A stretch of DNA of 64,000 nt. It comes from an uncultured Eubacterium sp. Lineage in GTDB: Bacteria; Bacillota; Clostridia; Oscillospirales; Acutalibacteraceae. Below, piece after piece: positions 26,707 through 35,415 of the stretch; within the stretch, counting starts at the first letter, position 1; each line of letters opens with the position of its first letter. The notes under the pieces were generated by a model, which had not been told where the DNA came from, searched no databases, and saw only the letters and a list, made by a program, of their open reading frames with translations. The position numbers were made by a program, and so were the translations under genes. The stretch lies in NCBI GenBank assembly GCA_910583925.1, contig CAJTZJ010000001.1:80818-144817 (forward strand), written 5' to 3'.

Positions 26707-26796
26707 ACCGGCAATAAACACTCTAAACCGATACACCTTTCATTTGATCTTTTGCCTGTGTGCCGATATACGGCTTTTAAATTTTAATTTGAGCAG

Positions 26797-27894
26797 TTAT
26801 CCTGTTTTTCTTTTATCTGCCCAGATTTCGCCGACAGGGTCGCAAGGAACGAAAGGAACGGAAGTTTTGACACTAACACTTTCTTCGTCACTTGCGACAC
26901 TTGAGTCACTCTTAGCTTGATAAGACACTTCAACAAGTCTTTGACCGTTACTTCTGTGGCTTGTGAATTGAACAAAATTGTCTTCAAGTTCATATCTGAA
27001 TTTGTTCATCATCTGCTTTAATGATTTTGCAGATAATGAATATCCTTTTATTGAATTGAAGTTATCAACCAAATCCGTATTACTGCCTTTGAAATGTTTT
27101 AGTGATTTCATAAACTCAATAAAGTCAACCATCTCTTGTGGCATTGACGGAACAGGATTTTCAAGACTATCATTTATCAAATCCCAAGTACAGTTTTCTT
27201 TATTGAATGATAATTGAAATTCTCTCTGTTCAATATCTCTGCCTATACAAAGCAAGTTGGCTTTGTTTTCATTTCGTTTATCCTTGTCCAAAACAAACAC
27301 CGCATCAACTGCACCACTGATACCTGTTGTGCCTGATAACTTATTCAGCGGATCACTGTCGCCTTGTTTACGAAGATGATGAACGAGCAGAATAGATATT
27401 GACATTTCATCAGTATATTGTTTTAATTTTCCAATTTCATTGTAATCATTTGCGTATGATAATTCGGAATTGTTCCTTATCATCTGAAATGTATCAATGA
27501 CAATCAGTGTTGTATCCGTATGTGTAATGATAAAATTCTGTATCTGCTGAATCAATCCTGTTTCAATACTTTCAGACTTGGTAGCGACATAAAGATTGTT
27601 CGGCACTTCATCAGTTATATAATTCAGCCTGTCCTGAATCCTTGCAAGGCTATCTTCCAGACAGAGATAAAGAACTGTGCCTTTTTCAGTAGGCAGATTC
27701 CAGACATCTTCACCTTTAGCAATTCTTACACACCAATCAAGCACCATCCATGACTTACCGATCTTAGGTGCACCGCCGAGAATTGAAACACCTTGCGGTA
27801 ACAAGGACTGAATACAAAATCTTGATTTCGGAAACTGTATATCCATTAGCGTTTCACCGTCAACTACTTCAAGCAATTTGATTTCTTTTTCCAT
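26797..27894 (-). CDS. RepA-like AAA ATPase (RecA-fold helicase)
   Basis: A 365-residue RecA-fold ATPase: Walker A GAPKIGKS at 41-48, Walker B LIVIDTF near residue 136, and a sensor-like VHHLRKQGDS. This pattern is typical of the RepA/AAA_25 helicases carried by mobilizable plasmids and elements, where they help replicate the circular form. The C-terminal 130 residues are a winged-helix-like tail. ATG 27894 follows AAAGGAGG. It suggests that the excised circle may replicate. Confidence 0.85.
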   Translation of the reverse strand: MEKEIKLLEVVDGETLMDIQFPKSRFCIQSLLPQGVSILGGAPKIGKSWMVLDWCVRIAKGEDVWNLPTEKGTVLYLCLEDSLARIQDRLNYITDEVPNNLYVATKSESIETGLIQQIQNFIITHTDTTLIVIDTFQMIRNNSELSYANDYNEIGKLKQYTDEMSISILLVHHLRKQGDSDPLNKLSGTTGISGAVDAVFVLDKDKRNENKANLLCIGRDIEQREFQLSFNKENCTWDLINDSLENPVPSMPQEMVDFIEFMKSLKHFKGSNTDLVDNFNSIKGYSLSAKSLKQMMNKFRYELEDNFVQFTSHRSNGQRLVEVSYQAKSDSSVASDEESVSVKTSVPFVPCDPVGEIWADKRKTG

Positions 27895-28028
27895 AAGGCT
27901 TTCCTCCTTTCTATTGAATTTAAATATATCTTCTTGTTAAGAATTTCTATTTATGTTATGATTTTAGCGGGAGTAAAACCTTAAAACTATGCGTAATTGA
28001 AAATTGAATTTTTTGAGAAAGATTGATT

Positions 28029-28931
28029 ATGGACAGAAGCATTTATTCAAGAACAGGGTTATATATAAAATTTAGAAACAGGAATATTATGGAGAGAGTT
28101 GCAGTTGATGATTTAGATATAACCAAATTAGAACCGATTGATTACAGAAATGAACTCATTGCCCTTTATGACTATGAGTTGCCGAAGATAATTGATAATT
28201 ATACTGTTGAGTCGGCATATGATTTTGCTGATGGAATTTTAAAAGACAATATTGTCTTAGGCATATTACTCAAGGCGGATATTGATAAATATCTTGTTCA
28301 CAGAAAACTGATTAAAGATATTACAACGCCAGAAGAACTTAAAAGAAAATTAGAAACAGTAAGCGTCAGAATGAAGCTGCTGCCATATATGAAAGAGCGA
28401 GTGTATAGGCTTTTGATGTGTATGAGGCACAAAGAAATTCTTGCAGGTGTTTTGGAAGTTAATATGCACGATACAGTCGAATACAAAGTTACCAAAACAA
28501 GAAGCGGTGAAGAAATTTTATTTTTTGATAATCCCCAATCTTATTACGAATATTTGATTTTTACCTTTTATTTAAGAGATGAAACAGTTTGCGAATGTGA
28601 GAATTGTAATGGATTATTTGTTCCAAAGACAAAAAAGAAAACCCTGTACTGTGACAGAGTTTTTAAGGATGGTAAGACATGCAAGCAGATTGGTCCTACG
28701 CAGAAATATAAAACACTTGTAGAAAATGATTTGGTTTTACAGACATTTGAAAAAGAGAAAAACAAAATGTACAAGCGAATGGAAAGAACACAATCATTCG
28801 GCGAAACACCTAAGTCTATTTCTTATGATGAATATGTGGATTGGCTAAATAAAGCAATCTATGCTAAAAATTTGTATCTTAATAATGAACTTACAGAAAT
28901 TGAAGCGTTGAGAATAATACAAACTGATTAA
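28029..28931 (+). CDS. DUF6076-like protein with zinc-binding cysteines
   Basis: A 300-residue cytosolic protein of unknown function, resembling DUF6076 proteins common in gut Firmicutes elements. Residues 190-235 hold a treble-clef-like cysteine set (CENCNGLF, YCDR, TCKQIGP), recalling CGNR zinc fingers. ATG 28029 is used; a TTG two codons earlier is possible. It runs alone, divergent from the RepA-like gene. Confidence 0.65.
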   Translation: MDRSIYSRTGLYIKFRNRNIMERVAVDDLDITKLEPIDYRNELIALYDYELPKIIDNYTVESAYDFADGILKDNIVLGILLKADIDKYLVHRKLIKDITTPEELKRKLETVSVRMKLLPYMKERVYRLLMCMRHKEILAGVLEVNMHDTVEYKVTKTRSGEEILFFDNPQSYYEYLIFTFYLRDETVCECENCNGLFVPKTKKKTLYCDRVFKDGKTCKQIGPTQKYKTLVENDLVLQTFEKEKNKMYKRMERTQSFGETPKSISYDEYVDWLNKAIYAKNLYLNNELTEIEALRIIQTD

Positions 28932-28935
28932 AGGT

Positions 28936-28971
28936 AAAAGCACCTGCTAATCAATAGCAAGTGCTTTAGTT
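28936..28971. terminator. Terminator after the DUF6076-like gene
   Basis: AAAGCAC and GTGCTTT frame an inner CTGCTA/TAGCA stem, just after the stop at 28931. Both flanks are A/T-rich, so it may also serve the minus-strand ORF at 28991. Confidence 0.65.
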
Positions 28972-28990
28972 CAATTTGTCGCTAAGATAT

Positions 28991-29179
28991 TCATCTGCTG
29001 TTTTCAACAAATAACTTTGTATTATCAAGTCTTAAATTTGATGTGGCTTTATTTATCTTGCTTTTTAAATGGTTTTTTATATCATGTTCAGATAGCCAGC
29101 CTTGTTGTTCACCTGATAGCCTGCCTTCTTCAATTTTGTTTATTAATTTATCAATGTTATTACTTGTTGAATTATTCAT
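28991..29179 (-). CDS. Small polar protein, unknown
   Basis: A 62-residue ORF (MNNSTSNNIDKLINKI at the start) with GGTGAT before its ATG. It is helical and polar and diverges from the serine recombinase gene. The position next to an integrase suggests an accessory factor, but the coding status is uncertain. Confidence 0.45.
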   Translation of the reverse strand: MNNSTSNNIDKLINKIEEGRLSGEQQGWLSEHDIKNHLKSKINKATSNLRLDNTKLFVENSR

Positions 29180-29243
29180 ATATTATCACCGCTTTTATTT
29201 TATCATATTGTAAGAATAATATAAAGAATATTTTTATATTGAC

Positions 29244-29271
29244 TTGACATATTGTGTTGGTATGTTATAGT
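29244..29271 (+). promoter_or_regulatory. Promoter of the serine recombinase gene
   Basis: TTGACA (29244-29249), a 16-bp spacer and TATAGT (29266-29271) with a TG one base upstream (extended -10). It lies 35 bp before the ATG at 29306. Confidence 0.7.
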
Positions 29272-29305
29272 CAAACAGAATATAATTTTCAAGGAGGTTG
29301 ATTAT

Positions 29306-30910
29306 ATGACGGTGGCAATTTACAGTCGAAAGTCTTTGTTTACGGGCAAGGGCGAGAGTGTTGAAAATCAGATTGAGATGTGTAAGCAATACATCAAATT
29401 TTCAATGGTAGATGTTGAAGTTGCTGATGAGGATATATTCATCTACGAGGACGAAGGCTATTCTGCTAAGGATTTGAAACGTCCGCAGTTTCAGCAGATG
29501 ATGAAAGATCTTGATACATACAAGTTTGAGTATATCGTCTGCTACCGTTTGGATAGATTAAGCCGTAATGTCAGCGATTTTTCAGGCTTAATTGAACTGC
29601 TCAACAACAAGGGTGTAAATCTGATTTGCATTAAAGAGCATTTTGACACCTCCTCCCCGATGGGCAAGGCTATGATGTATATCACCTCTGTTTTTGCTCA
29701 GCTTGAGCGTGAAACGATTGCCGAACGTGTTCGTGACAATATGCACCTTTTGGCTCGCACAGGTCGCTGGCTCGGCGGTACGCCTCCTACAGGCTATCAG
29801 GGCGCAGAGGAAAGCGAGGTTATTGTTGATGGTAAGGTCAAGAGTTCACATAAATTGATTTTCAGTGATGAAATCGAAACGGTTAAACTGATGTATAATC
29901 ACTTTCTTGAAACACATTCGGTATCTGCCGTGAGCAAATATCTCATTGCTAAAAAGATTAAATCAAAGACTACAGGCAAGTATTTTTCTACGCTTGGTAT
30001 TCGTGATATTCTGCAAAATCCTGTTTACTGCATTGCGGATGAAAATGCTTACAATTATTTTGCCGAAAACGGCTCTGACATTTGTCAGAATGCTGAATTA
30101 TGGAACGGTGAGAACGGTGTTTCAACCTACAACAAAAGGGATTACAGTCGTTCAGGTGCACCGAGAAATGCACTCAGTGAATGGATTGTTGCAATTGGCA
30201 GGCACGAGGGAATTATCAGCGGTAAGGATTGGGTATCCATTCAAAAATACTTTCATAATAACCATAAAGAAAAGGTTGTTAATCACAGTGAAGTCGGCTT
30301 GCTTTCCGGCTTGATTTACTGCACAAAATGCGGAGAAAAGATGTTCTCAAAAAAGCATAAGGCAACAAGTGACAATTTCAGTTATATCTGTTCAAGCAAG
30401 CTGAAAGGTAACAACGCACTTTGCGATTGCCCCAACCTCACAGGTCAGCAGACTGACGATTTAGTAGTCGACTATATCAAAGGCGAGTTAGATAATTTTG
30501 ATACCTTTACATCTGCACTTGAAAATCTGAAAAGAGAATATGAAAAAGAGCAGAATAACGATAAAACAGATAAAATAAAAAAAGATATTGAAAACACGCA
30601 AAATGAAATCAATACCCTTGTAAATCGTTTGACTGATACTACTTTAAGTGATGTGTCAATCAGTGCGATTGATAAAAAAATCGTTGAGCAAACTGAATAT
30701 CTGCACACTCTGGAAAGCGAACTTGCAGGGCAAAATCAAACTGATGATAACATTGATTTTGATACAGATGCGTTAATCGAAAGTGTTAAATCCTTTAAGA
30801 ATATATTTGATGATTTATCCATTTATGACAAACGGCAGATTATAAGACTGCTCATTCAGAAAATCGAATGGGACGGAACAGATTTACATATTTTTATCTA
30901 CGGTGAATAA
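29306..30910 (+). CDS. Large serine recombinase (element integrase)
   Basis: A 534-residue TndX/phiC31-type recombinase. The resolvase domain (1-150) carries YSRKS with catalytic Ser 10, then YRLDRLSRN and the QLERETIAERV helix. The recombinase domain follows (about 170-290). A zinc ribbon (CTKCGEKM, then CSSKLKG and CDCPN) comes next, and a coiled coil of about 90 residues with a C-terminal tail closes it. ATG 29306 follows AAGGAGGT. It sits 62 bp from the right attachment junction, so it is the probable enzyme that joined and can release the element at feoB; release needs a directionality factor. Confidence 0.93.
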   Translation: MTVAIYSRKSLFTGKGESVENQIEMCKQYIKFSMVDVEVADEDIFIYEDEGYSAKDLKRPQFQQMMKDLDTYKFEYIVCYRLDRLSRNVSDFSGLIELLNNKGVNLICIKEHFDTSSPMGKAMMYITSVFAQLERETIAERVRDNMHLLARTGRWLGGTPPTGYQGAEESEVIVDGKVKSSHKLIFSDEIETVKLMYNHFLETHSVSAVSKYLIAKKIKSKTTGKYFSTLGIRDILQNPVYCIADENAYNYFAENGSDICQNAELWNGENGVSTYNKRDYSRSGAPRNALSEWIVAIGRHEGIISGKDWVSIQKYFHNNHKEKVVNHSEVGLLSGLIYCTKCGEKMFSKKHKATSDNFSYICSSKLKGNNALCDCPNLTGQQTDDLVVDYIKGELDNFDTFTSALENLKREYEKEQNNDKTDKIKKDIENTQNEINTLVNRLTDTTLSDVSISAIDKKIVEQTEYLHTLESELAGQNQTDDNIDFDTDALIESVKSFKNIFDDLSIYDKRQIIRLLIQKIEWDGTDLHIFIYGE

Positions 30911-30935
30911 GAGAATTTCAGCCGTTTATTCACCG
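30901..30935 (+). terminator. Hairpin overlapping the recombinase stop
   Basis: CGGTGAATAA (30901-30910, containing the stop) pairs perfectly with TTATTCACCG (30926-30935). It would limit read-through toward the attachment site and, on the circle, toward the HTH gene. No long U-tract follows. Confidence 0.5.
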
Positions 30936-30948
30936 AAAAGCACACAAA

Positions 30949-30974
30949 AGTTGCCGCAATGTTGGTGGCGTATT
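30949..30974. other. Right attachment junction (attR) with recombinase arm
   Basis: AGTTGCC (30949-30955), 4 bp, TGTTGGTGG (30960-30968), 3 bp, then the ATT core (30972-30974). It mirrors the left junction, and host feoB resumes at 30975. Confidence 0.85.
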
Positions 30975-31671
30975 TCCTTTGTTAATAGCAATTACTGCTA
31001 TGTTCTTTACGAAGAACAGTTTACTATCAGCTTTGGTGTTGCTCAGCTTTATTGCTTCGTCTATGGCAGCAACGATGCTGTCCTCATTTGCTTTAACAAA
31101 AACTATCCTGAAGGGTGATGCATCCTCCTTTGTTCTTGAGCTGCCGCCATACAGAAAACCGCAGTTTTTAAAAATAATATGGCAGACAGTAAAGGAAAAA
31201 GTTTTTTTTGTTCTGCTTCGTGCGGTTGCAGTTGCCGCTCCGGCAGGGCTTGTAATATGGGTGCTTGCAAACATAAAGGTAGGCAATTCAATGCTTCTTA
31301 ATGTTATTGCCGATTTTCTTGATCCGCTCGGCAGCTTTATGGGGCTTGACGGTGTAATTCTTCTTGCATTCATTCTGGGCTTTCCTGCAAATGAAATTGT
31401 TATTCCAATCATTCTGATGACATATCTTTCAACAGGAGAATTGAGTGATTATTCCTCTCTTGAAGGTCTGAAAACAATTCTTGTTGATAATGGATGGACT
31501 GCAACAACAGCAATATGCACCTGCATTTTTTCTATGTTCCATTTTCCGTGTTCAACAACTCTGCTTACAATATGGAAAGAAACAAAGAGTGTAAAATGGA
31601 CTGCTTTATCTGTTGCCGTTCCTTTGCTTCTAGGCTTTATTGTATGTGCTTTGATTAATGTGATATTTTAA
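30975..31671 (+). pseudogene. feoB: feoB, 3' portion (permease C-terminus)
   Basis: 231 codons from FPLLIAITAMFFTKNS to the stop, with several membrane helices and the FeoB gate-region motif LGFPANEIVIP. The first residues continue exactly from CNGR in the 5' part. The TTG at 30979 that opens the longest frame is an internal Leu codon of intact feoB, not a true start. There is no nearby ribosome binding site, so this part is probably silent while the element is present. Confidence 0.92.
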
Positions 31672-31677
31672 AAGAAT

Positions 31678-31708
31678 AAAGCCGCTGGGATAAAACCAAC
31701 GGCTTTAA
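31678..31708. terminator. Bidirectional terminator between feoB and the wall-polymer gene
   Basis: AAAGCCG-TGG pairs with CCA-CGGCTTT, with A and T runs on both sides. It serves the plus-strand feoB and the minus-strand gene ending at 31713. Confidence 0.85.
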
Positions 31709-31712
31709 ATTT

Positions 31713-34700
31713 TTATTTTTTCGGCTTTATAACAGTATCTATAATGGTTTGGCAGGAATTGCCGTTTTCATAGGTTAAGTATTTGTTTTTGAATGCAGAT
31801 ATTTTTTCGCCGTATTTTTTCATTTCCTCATCTATATTGAGGATTGCATTAATAACCTCTTCTGTGTTGAAAACAAGCGGCCCCGGAGCCTCTTCCTCAA
31901 TATCAACATACATGCCTCTGAGATTATCGCGGTAATCCTCCAAATCAAATGTGAAAAACAGCATAGGCTTATCAAGCAGAGCATAGTCAAACATAACAGA
32001 TGAATAGTCTGTAATAAGCATATCTGAAATCAGGTACAAATCCTCAACTGTTCTGTAAGAACGCAAATTCAACACAAATTTGTTGTCTGCAGTAAAGTAC
32101 TCGCTCTGACCGCAAAAATGATGAAGTCTTACAAGAATGACATATTCATCGCCAAGACGCTCTTTCATTTTATCAAGATCAAGCTGCATATCAAAGAAGC
32201 CTTTTTTTCGCCATGTAGGTGTGTAAAGGATAATCTTTTTATCAAGTGGAAGTCCTAAGTTTTTCTTGGTTTCGTCAAGTTTATTTTTATTTGTATTAAA
32301 TAAAACATCTGTGCGTGGGTAGCCGCAATCAAGAATTTCCTTATTGTAATTGAAGCAGTCGTATGCTTTGTCTTTCATAAATTTTCCCTGTACAAGAAGA
32401 TAATCCCATCTATGATTTTTTTCAATATAAAGCTTTCTGCTGCTTTCGTTAGGAAAATCTCCCGGAACATCAAGTCCTAAAGTTTTAAGAGGTGTTCCGT
32501 GCATGGTCTGAATTTCAATTTGTCCGTCACGCTTAATATAAGCATCTTCAAAGTTAACATTGTTTACTAAGTATTTTGCTGCTGCAAGATACTTAAAGTA
32601 TTCCTGTGAGCCTCTGCGAACTCTGATACCATTACCCTTAATCGGCATTCTCGCATCTTTAAGTGACCATACACATTTGTATTCGGGATAGTTTTTATCA
32701 ATGTATTCATAAAGATGCTGTGGATTACAGCTATATTTACTGCCCCACATAGATTCAAAAACAATGCATTTATCATCAAGCTTCTGTGTGCAGTATTTCG
32801 GATAATTCTTTGCAGTAAGAGCCTTTCTTTTGTTTGCAGTGTTTTCGCTTTCTTTCCAAAGCTGTGAGATTTTCATTCTTATGCTGCAGTTAACGCCTCT
32901 GTAGCAGTTAAGTTCAAGCGTTTCAAATTTAACAATTCTTTTATAGTATTTCAAGCTGTAAATGATGTGGTTTTCAATCTCACCGTCTTTATTTTCATAT
33001 GCAATATAAAGATCACGCGTACTTGCGTAAAGATTTTTTGTGATTTTATTGCTATTGAAATTAATTAAAAATGCACAGTGAAGCCTGCCGTTTTTAATAA
33101 TACATTTTGATTTTGCAAAAACAACTCTTTCGCCTGCAACATTATCGTTAACATATAAAACAGCTTTCTTTGCCTTTGAAAGCTCATTTTTGCTGCAAGG
33201 AGCTACGGTATCCATAAAGATAAAATTCTGCAGCTTATACATATTTCTGAGCGAAGTAACGCTTTCGTTTACAGTAAAGCGAATCTGGTGATTCTTGTTC
33301 GTCATAAAAACAGCAGACGGATAGCTGTTGTTTTTAATTATAACCCGTTTGCTTCTGTAAAGAAGAACACTGTCAGTATCTTCAAAATCCTTAATGAAAA
33401 GGGAATAGGTAATACCTCTGTTGATATTGCTGCAATCAGCAGTAAACACCTTGTTGTCTTTCGTGCTGAATTCAATTGTTTCGTCTTCCTCGCTGACAGC
33501 GTAAATGCTTTTCGCTTCAGTTTCAAGCGTTACGGATATTTTGTTGTCTGCAATATTAACCTTGCTTGCAAAATTCTTTTCGTTATTGATGTAAAGTCTG
33601 AGTTCATTTACATCATCGTACATAACTCTTATATGCTTGTTGCCTGAAACTACAGCACTGTTCGGAGAAACCTTGCGCCAGCAGCCCAGCCTTACTGTTC
33701 CGCTGCAAACTCTGTTTTCATAGCAAACAAGAACACGGTTGTAGCCCTTGTTATTTTCATTGATATCAAATTCGTTTAGATTAATGCTGAATTTGAAGCC
33801 GGTTCCGTCATAGTTGTAGCTTGATTCTGTATTGGTTGAGGTGTCAAATAAAGACCCCTTTATGTCAGTCAGCTCTTTATTATTAAGCGGAGTAATATCA
33901 AGCGGAGTTAAATGATTTGTTTTTTCATTTTTTAGATAAAGGGATATTTTCTGATCGGAAAAATTCTCAATATTAATTCTGCTTTTATAAATATAGGCTG
34001 AGATTTCAATACTGTCTGTACCTAATGATATATCAGAAATATTCTTTTTTATTTCGTTTGAAGCTAATTCATCTGTTATATCTCGGCTTTCAATAGTAAA
34101 ATATTCCTTCGGAAGCGTTGCGATAAATCTTCCGTTTGATTCTTCGATTTTTGCATTGTAATAATCTTTATTCTGATATTTGATTAATTCAATTAGCTTT
34201 TCAGTTTCATATTTTCTTGCATGCTCGTATTTTTGCTGATTAATAAGTGGCAGCAAAGAAAAAATACTTTCATCAATATTTTCATCAATGTATTCATTAA
34301 TAATTTCAAGTGTTTTTTTAAAAGTATCTTCAGGAAGTGATTTGCAGTTGTTGATAAAAATCATTAAGTCAATCTGAAGTTCCTTTTTTTGCCATTCTTT
34401 GAACAGCTCGTGATTAATATTGTTTTCAACGAAAAATTTGTTTACCATTTTCATAACGCTGAGTCTGTCATAAAGATTGGTAAAATCATCCGTGTTCTGT
34501 GTAATGGATTTTGTTACGCCGTCACGCACTCTCCAATAATAATATGCGCTTTCAACAACAGAAACATTGTTTGCTCTGAAGTGCATCGGAATGGTAACTG
34601 GGATATCCTCATATAAAATATTTTCGGGAAAAGCAAAATTGTTTTCTTCGTAAAAAGAACGCAGAATAAGCTTGTTCCATGAGGTAGTATCATAAAAAAG

Positions 34701-35159
34701 ATTTGGATTTTTTGTTATATGCGTATTGGATTCAATATCGATGAATACCTTTTTGTGAAGACTTGAACTCCATGATTTTTTTGAATTGCATCTTACAACA
34801 TTGCATATCGTTAAATCGCTGTTGTTTTTCTCAGCAGCGTTAAACATTTTTTCATATAAGTCTTCGGAAATTTTATCATCCGAATCCATGAAAATAATAT
34901 ATTTGCTGTCTGAATGTGCAACGCCATAGTTTCTTGCACAGCCGAGTCCATTGTTTTCTTTATATAAATAATAAAAATTCGGGTATTTTTCTGCATATGA
35001 TTTTGCAATTTCTCCGCTTGAATCCGTTGAGCCGTCGTCAACCATAATGACTTCAAAATCTTGTTTGGTTTGACATACGATTGAGTCAAGGCATTCTGCC
35101 AAATATTCTTCAACATTATATATTGGAACAATAACGCTTATATCTGCAACTTTTTTCAT
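31713..35159 (-). CDS. Two-domain glycosyltransferase / CDP-glycerol glycerophosphotransferase
   Basis: An 1148-residue fusion. The N-terminal GT-A (GT2) domain covers about 5-230 (SVIVPIYNVEEYL, DDGSTD, MDSDD). The C-terminal part, about 780-1140, is a TagF/Glyphos_transf domain (FESMWGSKYS, MHGTPLKT, YTPTWRKKG, LITDYSSVMFDYA). The 500 residues between are beta-rich and not recognised. TagF-type enzymes polymerise glycerol or ribitol phosphate into wall teichoic acid; the fused GT2 domain implies a sugar-modified polymer. It acts at the inner face of the membrane. AAGGAG lies about 13 bp before ATG 35159. Confidence 0.88.
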   Translation of the reverse strand: MKKVADISVIVPIYNVEEYLAECLDSIVCQTKQDFEVIMVDDGSTDSSGEIAKSYAEKYPNFYYLYKENNGLGCARNYGVAHSDSKYIIFMDSDDKISEDLYEKMFNAAEKNNSDLTICNVVRCNSKKSWSSSLHKKVFIDIESNTHITKNPNLFYDTTSWNKLILRSFYEENNFAFPENILYEDIPVTIPMHFRANNVSVVESAYYYWRVRDGVTKSITQNTDDFTNLYDRLSVMKMVNKFFVENNINHELFKEWQKKELQIDLMIFINNCKSLPEDTFKKTLEIINEYIDENIDESIFSLLPLINQQKYEHARKYETEKLIELIKYQNKDYYNAKIEESNGRFIATLPKEYFTIESRDITDELASNEIKKNISDISLGTDSIEISAYIYKSRINIENFSDQKISLYLKNEKTNHLTPLDITPLNNKELTDIKGSLFDTSTNTESSYNYDGTGFKFSINLNEFDINENNKGYNRVLVCYENRVCSGTVRLGCWRKVSPNSAVVSGNKHIRVMYDDVNELRLYINNEKNFASKVNIADNKISVTLETEAKSIYAVSEEDETIEFSTKDNKVFTADCSNINRGITYSLFIKDFEDTDSVLLYRSKRVIIKNNSYPSAVFMTNKNHQIRFTVNESVTSLRNMYKLQNFIFMDTVAPCSKNELSKAKKAVLYVNDNVAGERVVFAKSKCIIKNGRLHCAFLINFNSNKITKNLYASTRDLYIAYENKDGEIENHIIYSLKYYKRIVKFETLELNCYRGVNCSIRMKISQLWKESENTANKRKALTAKNYPKYCTQKLDDKCIVFESMWGSKYSCNPQHLYEYIDKNYPEYKCVWSLKDARMPIKGNGIRVRRGSQEYFKYLAAAKYLVNNVNFEDAYIKRDGQIEIQTMHGTPLKTLGLDVPGDFPNESSRKLYIEKNHRWDYLLVQGKFMKDKAYDCFNYNKEILDCGYPRTDVLFNTNKNKLDETKKNLGLPLDKKIILYTPTWRKKGFFDMQLDLDKMKERLGDEYVILVRLHHFCGQSEYFTADNKFVLNLRSYRTVEDLYLISDMLITDYSSVMFDYALLDKPMLFFTFDLEDYRDNLRGMYVDIEEEAPGPLVFNTEEVINAILNIDEEMKKYGEKISAFKNKYLTYENGNSCQTIIDTVIKPKK

Positions 35160-35220
35160 TATCAGTAATTTAACTCCTTGGGTTATATAAATCTTAATAT
35201 TATAATCAATTATTTTATAG

Positions 35221-35249
35221 ATTATATCATATAAGCAGTTTTTTGTAAA
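35221..35249 (-). promoter_or_regulatory. Promoter of the GT2-TagF gene
   Basis: On the minus strand TTTACA (35244-35249), a 17-bp spacer and TATAAT (35221-35226), about 60 bp before the start codon. Confidence 0.7.
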
Positions 35250-35307
35250 GGCAGATATAAAAGCACAATGCTTAACAAAAAACAGAATTCATTGTTTTAC
35301 AAAATGG

Positions 35308-35336
35308 TTGCTTTTGTTCAAATTAAAGTGTATACT
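35308..35336 (+). promoter_or_regulatory. Promoter of the first GPH carrier operon
   Basis: TTGCTT (35308-35313), a 17-bp spacer and TATACT (35331-35336). It lies 80 bp before ATG 35416 and diverges from the promoter at 35221-35249. Confidence 0.55.
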
Positions 35337-35415
35337 ATAAATTATATTCAGCCAAATTTTTTGCTGAATAATTTATGGGGTTAGAATTTATTACAAAGAA
35401 AGGCTGTTGGATTAA

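Larger units (their letters stand above)
2187..30974. mobile_element. 28.8-kb integrative mobilizable element inserted in feoB
   Basis: The element is bounded by the split in feoB. The junctions share ATT (2187-2189 and 30972-30974). Joining 901-2189 to 30975-31671 gives 1986 bp, 662 codons including the stop, in frame and reading CNGR-FPLLIAIT as in intact FeoB. It carries a large serine recombinase next to the right end, relaxase and MobC, a RepA-like ATPase, and a type VII-like secretion operon with its own tyrosine recombinase. No conjugation channel (VirB4 or coupling protein) was seen, so transfer would need a helper. Confidence 0.92.

Noticed and set aside
30979..31671. Independent gene starting at TTG 30979
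   Set aside because: The TTG is an internal Leu codon of reconstructed feoB and has no ribosome binding site.
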